A DNA stretch of 9,869 nucleotides. Origin: Thermotogae bacterium. Its GTDB lineage: Bacteria; Thermotogota; Thermotogae; B3-G13. The notes beneath the pieces were generated by a model, which had not been told where the DNA came from, ran no database searches, and was given only the letters and a program-made list of their open reading frames with translations. A program made the translations under genes and the position numbers. Where the stretch lies: assembly GCA_015486095.1 (NCBI GenBank), contig WFSK01000278.1, positions 1 through 9,869 on the forward strand. Reading direction: 5' to 3'. Shown one piece after another: positions 6,624 to 9,869 of this stretch (position 1 is its first letter; every line of letters starts with the position of its first letter).

Positions 6624-6699
6624 TGGGCTTTACCGACTAGCGAAAAGTAAGGTATATCGTTGTTTCGAGGCAGGCGTGAGTGCACCTTATGCTTGATTC

Positions 6700-6848
6700 G
6701 GTTGGTTTTGTAGGATTCTTAGGAACAGGAGTAAACTCTTGCCCGATTCACCAAAGGTGAATAACGCTATGGAACTTCGTTCCATCGGATAGGTCTGAAG
6801 ACCCGTTCCTACAGAATTCAAAGGACCCACTTAGGTGGGTCCTTTTTT
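6700..6848 (+). ncRNA. Candidate structured RNA of unknown class
   Basis: There is no protein gene on the + strand, yet this stretch ends in a strong + strand terminator and can be folded into compact hairpins. An outer stem TGTAGGA (6709-6715)/TCCTACA (6807-6813) encloses four hairpins: CAGGAG/CTCTTG (6726-6741, loop TAAA), ATTCACC/GGTGAAT (6746-6762, loop AAA), ATGGAAC/GTTCCAT (6769-6785, loop TTC) and GGTC/GACC (6792-6803, loop TGAA). CCG (6743-6745) can also pair with CGG (6786-6788). I cannot match it to tmRNA, RNase P, SRP, 6S or a common riboswitch; signature sequences of the first three are absent. The 5' end is uncertain: possible -10 elements are TATTAT (6614-6619) and TATATC (6653-6658), neither with a good -35. 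It could also be a decayed regulatory leader. Confidence 0.45.
6821..6848 (+). terminator. Rho-independent terminator (+ strand)
   Basis: GGACCCAC (6823-6830) pairs perfectly with GTGGGTCC (6835-6842) around loop TTAG, and AA/TT extends the stem to 10 bp. A run of six T (6843-6848) and ATTAT follow. On the - strand the same hairpin is followed only by TTTG, so it is a much weaker terminator for the DUF1667 operon, whose stop lies at 6850-6852. The orientation therefore points to a + strand transcript ending here. Confidence 0.85.
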
Positions 6849-6849
6849 A

Positions 6850-7209
6850 TTATAGCATTTCCCTGGTTGCCACTACATCCGATCCTGTACCACATATATT
6901 TTTAACTATGACTTCACCAGACTTAATGGGTGGAGTTACTTCCACATCAGAAAGTAATTTTAGACATTCTTTTATCAAAGATTTGGGAATCGGCTTAGCT
7001 GTCTTCACAGGTAGCCTCTTGAAGTTAGCATCTTTTATTTTTACGGTTGTGGTAACGATCCTTACAGGATTTTTAAACTCCTGAATGGCATACTTCGCAC
7101 CCAGAGGACATTCGTTTCCTTCTACCTTAACTATTTCTTTACCCCTTATCATCAGGGTTACCCTGCAACCTTTTGGGCACATTATACACGTATATGTCTT
7201 CTTCGTCAC
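6850..7209 (-). CDS. DUF1667 cysteine-rich redox partner protein
   Basis: A 119-residue protein of the DUF1667 family. The N-terminus carries CIMCPKGC (Cys8, Cys11, Cys15) and, after VEGNECPLG, Cys34, a likely four-Cys site for an Fe-S cluster or metal. Further family marks are NPVRIVTTTV (47-56), LPVKTAKPIPK (65-75) and GTGSDVVATR near the end. No signal peptide or membrane helix is visible. The start is a GTG overlapping the TGA of the upstream oxidoreductase gene by 4 bases (GTGA), with GAAGGTGG just upstream, so translation is coupled. In Thermotoga-type and clostridial genomes this family is typically encoded next to GlpA-like and NAD(FAD)-oxidoreductase genes, exactly as here. It is probably a small electron-transfer subunit of that enzyme, which is inference. 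Confidence 0.88.
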   Translation of the reverse strand: MTKKTYTCIMCPKGCRVTLMIRGKEIVKVEGNECPLGAKYAIQEFKNPVRIVTTTVKIKDANFKRLPVKTAKPIPKSLIKECLKLLSDVEVTPPIKSGEVIVKNICGTGSDVVATREML

Positions 7210-8459
7210 TCTTCCACCTTCTCGAGTGCGAACGTAATATGTCCGATGTCCTTAGCAAAGGAAAGGTCTTTCGCCTTGACACGTTTAACTATCATCTCAG
7301 CCGGCGTAACGTATCGAAGGGGAAATCTCCTTTTGCTCTCCTTTATAACCAGATTTGCCCTACCGAGTGGTTGAGTACTCCTCATGTAGAATTCAACATC
7401 TCTCGAAGCACTTATGTAATTCGGGACAACATATCTTACATATTCGCCATTTCTAACCTCTACTCGAGGGTGGTCTTGCAACTTACCGATGGCAAAGAGC
7501 GCTGCATTTTTCCCAGCCGTTTCCGATTCTCTGGATACGTTATCCACCAGGTCATGGATCTGCAAGACATTTCCACCTGCGAATATACCAGGAATCGATG
7601 TTTGACGCAATTCATCTACGATAGGCCCTCCCGTTCTAGACAACTTCACATTTATCTTCTTCGATAACTCATTTTCGGGGATCAAACCGACGGAAAGAAG
7701 TAAAGTGTCACATTCTACTTCCCATGCATCTTTCAACACAGGTCTTCTCTTTTCATCTACCCTACTTACAACAACGGAATTGATCCTCCTATCTCCCTTT
7801 ATCTCCGCGATCGTATGGCCTAAATACAGCGGTATATCGTTGTCTTCGAGACATTGAACCCTGTTCCTCGTCAGGCCTGTAGGGTATGGCATTATCTCTG
7901 CTACACCTACTACTTCAGCCCCTTCCCATGTCAACCTCCGTGCCATTATCATCCCTATATCACCTGATCCGAGGATGAAGACTTTCTTCCCTATCATCAA
8001 ACCCTCTATATTAACGAGCCTTTGTGCCGTACCTGCCGTCATAATACCCGCTGGTCTCGTTCCGGGTATCCTTATCGCACCTCGTGTTCTTTCACGCGCT
8101 CCCATCGCCAGGACTATAGCCTTAGCCTTTATGTAATAGATCCCTTCCTTTTTGCTCGATACCAACAATTCTTTATTATCATTTATATCTAAGACCATGG
8201 TGTTGAGTTTAACATCCACGTTTTTCAATGTATTGAGTTTTTTTATGAATCTTTCCGCATATTCTGGACCGGTTAATTCTTCTCCAAAATAATGAAGACC
8301 AAACCCATTGTGAATGCATTGTTTCAATATTCCACCTAACTCTTCATCCCGCTCGATTATCGTAACGCTCCTCGCTCCTACTTCACTCGCAGATATAGCT
8401 GCTGCCAAACCAGCAGGACCAGCACCTATCACAACTACATCTCTATTTATTCTCTTCAT
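7206..8459 (-). CDS. NAD(P)/FAD-dependent oxidoreductase, partner of GlpA-like dehydrogenase
   Basis: A 417-residue two-dinucleotide-binding flavoprotein. The N-terminal FAD motif is VVVIGAGPAGLAAA (8-21), a second Rossmann motif FILGSGDIG (161-169) should bind NAD(P)H, AMGARER (118-124) is the linking ATG-type motif, and GIFAGGNV (291-298) is the closing FAD motif. It lacks the CxxC of thioredoxin reductase; the family segment GGILKQCIHNGFG (42-54) carries a lone Cys48. The open frame extends to a TTG at 8486, but the ATG at 8459 has GAGAAGG about 6 bases upstream and gives the usual N-terminus. It overlaps the GlpA-like gene upstream by 17 bases and the DUF1667 gene downstream by 4. The likely role is to pass electrons between the GlpA-like subunit and NAD(P). 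The exact substrate is unproven. Confidence 0.9.
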   Translation of the reverse strand: MKRINRDVVVIGAGPAGLAAAISASEVGARSVTIIERDEELGGILKQCIHNGFGLHYFGEELTGPEYAERFIKKLNTLKNVDVKLNTMVLDINDNKELLVSSKKEGIYYIKAKAIVLAMGARERTRGAIRIPGTRPAGIMTAGTAQRLVNIEGLMIGKKVFILGSGDIGMIMARRLTWEGAEVVGVAEIMPYPTGLTRNRVQCLEDNDIPLYLGHTIAEIKGDRRINSVVVSRVDEKRRPVLKDAWEVECDTLLLSVGLIPENELSKKINVKLSRTGGPIVDELRQTSIPGIFAGGNVLQIHDLVDNVSRESETAGKNAALFAIGKLQDHPRVEVRNGEYVRYVVPNYISASRDVEFYMRSTQPLGRANLVIKESKRRFPLRYVTPAEMIVKRVKAKDLSFAKDIGHITFALEKVEE

Positions 8460-9869
8460 AGTATACCTTCTCTTTGGTGTAACCAACGACGATTTCAGAT
8501 CCGAATCCTTTTTTAGTAATTTCCGGTATGGGCTTTTTTAATTCCTCTGCAAGGATTTTCATTATCCACGGTGTACAAAAGCCGCCCTGACACCTTCCCA
8601 TGCCGGCACGGGTCCTGAATTTTATACCATCAAGGGTGGTAGCTCCTCTTCTTATAGCCTCCCTTACCTCGGCTTCACTAACCATCTCACACCTACATAC
8701 TACCCTACCGTATGCAGGGTCTTTTTCCCATAATCGTCGGGCTTCTTCGGGAGTCATTTCAGAAAGGCGCTTTGGAGCCTTTCGTATCGGATCGAATTGC
8801 TTTTTTGTATGAAGTGAAAATCTATTTTTGAACACATTTCCAACGTATTCTGCTATCGCTGGAGCCCCGGTTAAGCCAGGAGATTGTATGCCTGCCAGAT
8901 GAAAGACTCTATCATCCCTTGAAGACCATCCTATGACGAAATCTCTCGACACATCCTTTGCTCTTAAACCGGTGAATTCCGTGATAACGAGGGATAGATC
9001 TATGTCAGGATATATCTTCCTTATACCTCTTTCGATCTTCTTCAATCCTTCGCAAGTAGTTGCAGTAGAAGGGGTATCGATATTTTCGCTTGTAGGTCCA
9101 AGTATAACTGTCCTCTCGGTTGTGGGCGCAACCAATATACCTTTGGATATGGGTGTTGGGATAGGGAAGTTTACCTTAGTTATTCCCTTACTCATCTCCT
9201 TATCTCCCAGAAAGTACTCTCCTTTGTAGATCTCTATCTTTATATGCGTATCACCAAAAAGATTGGCTATTTCGCCACTATGGATACCAGCACAATTTAT
9301 GACCAGATCGGCAGGGAAGATACCACCTGTTGTTATAACATTAATGCGATCGTTGAGAAGCTCAACAGAGATCACCTTTGTATTGAAATGGAAATCGACG
9401 CCATTATGTTTTGCATTCTCAAACGCAGCTATGGCCAGAAGATAAGGGGAAACGATACCTACCATTGGGGCGTCGAGTGCAGCAATGATATTCTTATTCA
9501 ATATGGGTTCTACAGAGCGAGCATCATCTCCACCTATTATCTTCAACCCTTTAACACCGTTCTTCTCTCCCTGTTTTTTTAACTGACGTAATACCTCAAT
9601 ATCCTCTTCCTTCCATGCCAATACGTAGGCACCTATTCTCTCGAATGGTACATCCAGTTCTGTACACCATCTTTCCATCGCCCTATTACCCAAAACTTCA
9701 AACTTTGCCCTTAAGGTTCCTGGTGAACTCGTGTATCCCCCATGGACGATACCGCTATTTGCCTTCGTGGTTCCCCAGCCAACATCTGCTTCTTTTTCTA
9801 CAACATCTATAGAAAGTTCCTCATATCGTGAGAGTTCTCTCGCAACACAGGTACCTATAACTCCTGCAC
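8443..9869 (-). CDS. GlpA-like FAD oxidoreductase with C-terminal BFD [2Fe-2S] domain (5' end missing)
   Basis: Open to the window edge: 474 codons are visible (frame from 9867), and only about a dozen N-terminal residues, including the first half of the FAD motif, are missing. The visible start reads AGVIGTCVARELSRY, then VEKEADVGWGTTKANSGIVH, GGY and PGTLRAK, typical of GlpA and L-2-hydroxyglutarate-type DAO-fold oxidases. NCAGIHSG and HLAGIQSPGLTGAPA are further FAD-domain landmarks. The C-terminal Fer2_BFD domain has CRC (visible residues 391-393) and CQGGFC (426-431), four ligands for a [2Fe-2S] cluster. With the two downstream genes it matches the anaerobic glycerol-3-phosphate dehydrogenase-like set (as annotated in Thermotoga). 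HcnBC- or octopine-oxidase-like enzymes share the design and are not excluded. No glycerol kinase or facilitator gene is visible. Confidence 0.9.
   Translation of the reverse strand, partial: AGVIGTCVARELSRYEELSIDVVEKEADVGWGTTKANSGIVHGGYTSSPGTLRAKFEVLGNRAMERWCTELDVPFERIGAYVLAWKEEDIEVLRQLKKQGEKNGVKGLKIIGGDDARSVEPILNKNIIAALDAPMVGIVSPYLLAIAAFENAKHNGVDFHFNTKVISVELLNDRINVITTGGIFPADLVINCAGIHSGEIANLFGDTHIKIEIYKGEYFLGDKEMSKGITKVNFPIPTPISKGILVAPTTERTVILGPTSENIDTPSTATTCEGLKKIERGIRKIYPDIDLSLVITEFTGLRAKDVSRDFVIGWSSRDDRVFHLAGIQSPGLTGAPAIAEYVGNVFKNRFSLHTKKQFDPIRKAPKRLSEMTPEEARRLWEKDPAYGRVVCRCEMVSEAEVREAIRRGATTLDGIKFRTRAGMGRCQGGFCTPWIMKILAEELKKPIPEITKKGFGSEIVVGYTKEKVYYEENK

Noticed and set aside
6572..6685. 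N-terminal extension of the AtuA-family protein to a GTG at 6685
   Set aside because: It would begin upstream of the extended -10 promoter, lacks a ribosome site, and does not resemble family N-termini; ATG 6571 has GAGGAG at the right distance.
6689..6760. 23-codon + strand reading frame (starts MLDSVGFVGF) running into the candidate RNA
   Set aside because: No Shine-Dalgarno site at a workable distance, and it ends inside a hairpin; chance is more likely than a leader peptide.
6821..6848. Reading the terminator as mainly serving the DUF1667 operon on the - strand
   Set aside because: The - strand side has only TTTG after the stem, while the + strand side has six T; a minor bidirectional role remains possible.
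7173..7667. 164-codon + strand frame opposite the oxidoreductase gene
   Set aside because: Shadow of a well-supported flavoprotein; composition is not protein-like and no motif is visible.
8460..8486. TTG start at 8486 for the NAD/FAD oxidoreductase
   Set aside because: The ATG at 8459 has a better ribosome site and gives the standard short run-up to the GAGPAG motif.
9244..9582. 112-codon + strand frame opposite the GlpA-like gene
   Set aside because: Antisense to the FAD domain coding sequence, with no ribosome site or recognised motif.

Overview
The window is bacterial. It has a bacterial-type prolyl-tRNA synthetase with an INS editing insert, good sigma-70-type promoters (TATAAT with a 17-base spacer), Shine-Dalgarno sites and a rho-independent terminator. 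Composition is moderately AT-rich, and the proteins are rich in Lys, Ile, Arg and Glu with heavy use of ATA and AGA/AGG codons. Gene packing is tight, with overlaps or gaps of a few bases. Together with the three-gene GlpA/oxidoreductase/DUF1667 set, this suggests an anaerobic, perhaps thermophilic bacterium such as a Thermotogota-like lineage. That placement is a low-confidence inference; no rRNA or other phylogenetic marker was available.

Left part (1-1447, + strand): the 3' end of an OppD/DppD-type peptide ABC transporter ATPase, the complete OppF/DppF-type ATPase, and a small two-helix membrane protein whose GTG start lies inside the oppF-like gene. Both ATPases end in the same four-cysteine motif. 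This block meets head-on, with a 6-base gap, a - strand block (1454-4523) in which proS is followed after one base by a TrkH/KtrB-type cation channel gene.

Centre (4550-4872): a divergent promoter region serves proS (-) and a tRNA cluster (+), tRNA-Arg(TCT), tRNA-His(GTG), tRNA-Arg(TCG). The two -35 boxes share bases, so the promoters should compete. The tRNA cluster converges on a - strand pair (4873-6571) encoding an AtuA/DUF1446-family protein and its usual small DUF4387 partner. This pair has its own extended -10 promoter.

Right part: about 280 bases without a protein gene (6572-6849) hold the AtuA promoter and, on the + strand, a highly structured segment ending in a strong intrinsic terminator although no + strand gene precedes it. 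This is the best candidate in the window for an unrecognised RNA. Beyond it, three overlapping - strand genes (6850 to the window end) encode a DUF1667 cysteine protein, a pyridine-nucleotide/FAD oxidoreductase and a GlpA-like FAD oxidoreductase with a BFD-type [2Fe-2S] domain, cut by the window edge. They are best read as subunits of one anaerobic glycerol-3-phosphate-dehydrogenase-like (or related) flavoenzyme.

By content, the window joins nutrient uptake (peptides, potassium), translation (ProRS, tRNAs) and two redox or catabolic operons. Nothing indicates a mobile element, CRISPR array or phage. Several real starts differ from the longest possible reading frame, and the choices are explained for each gene.
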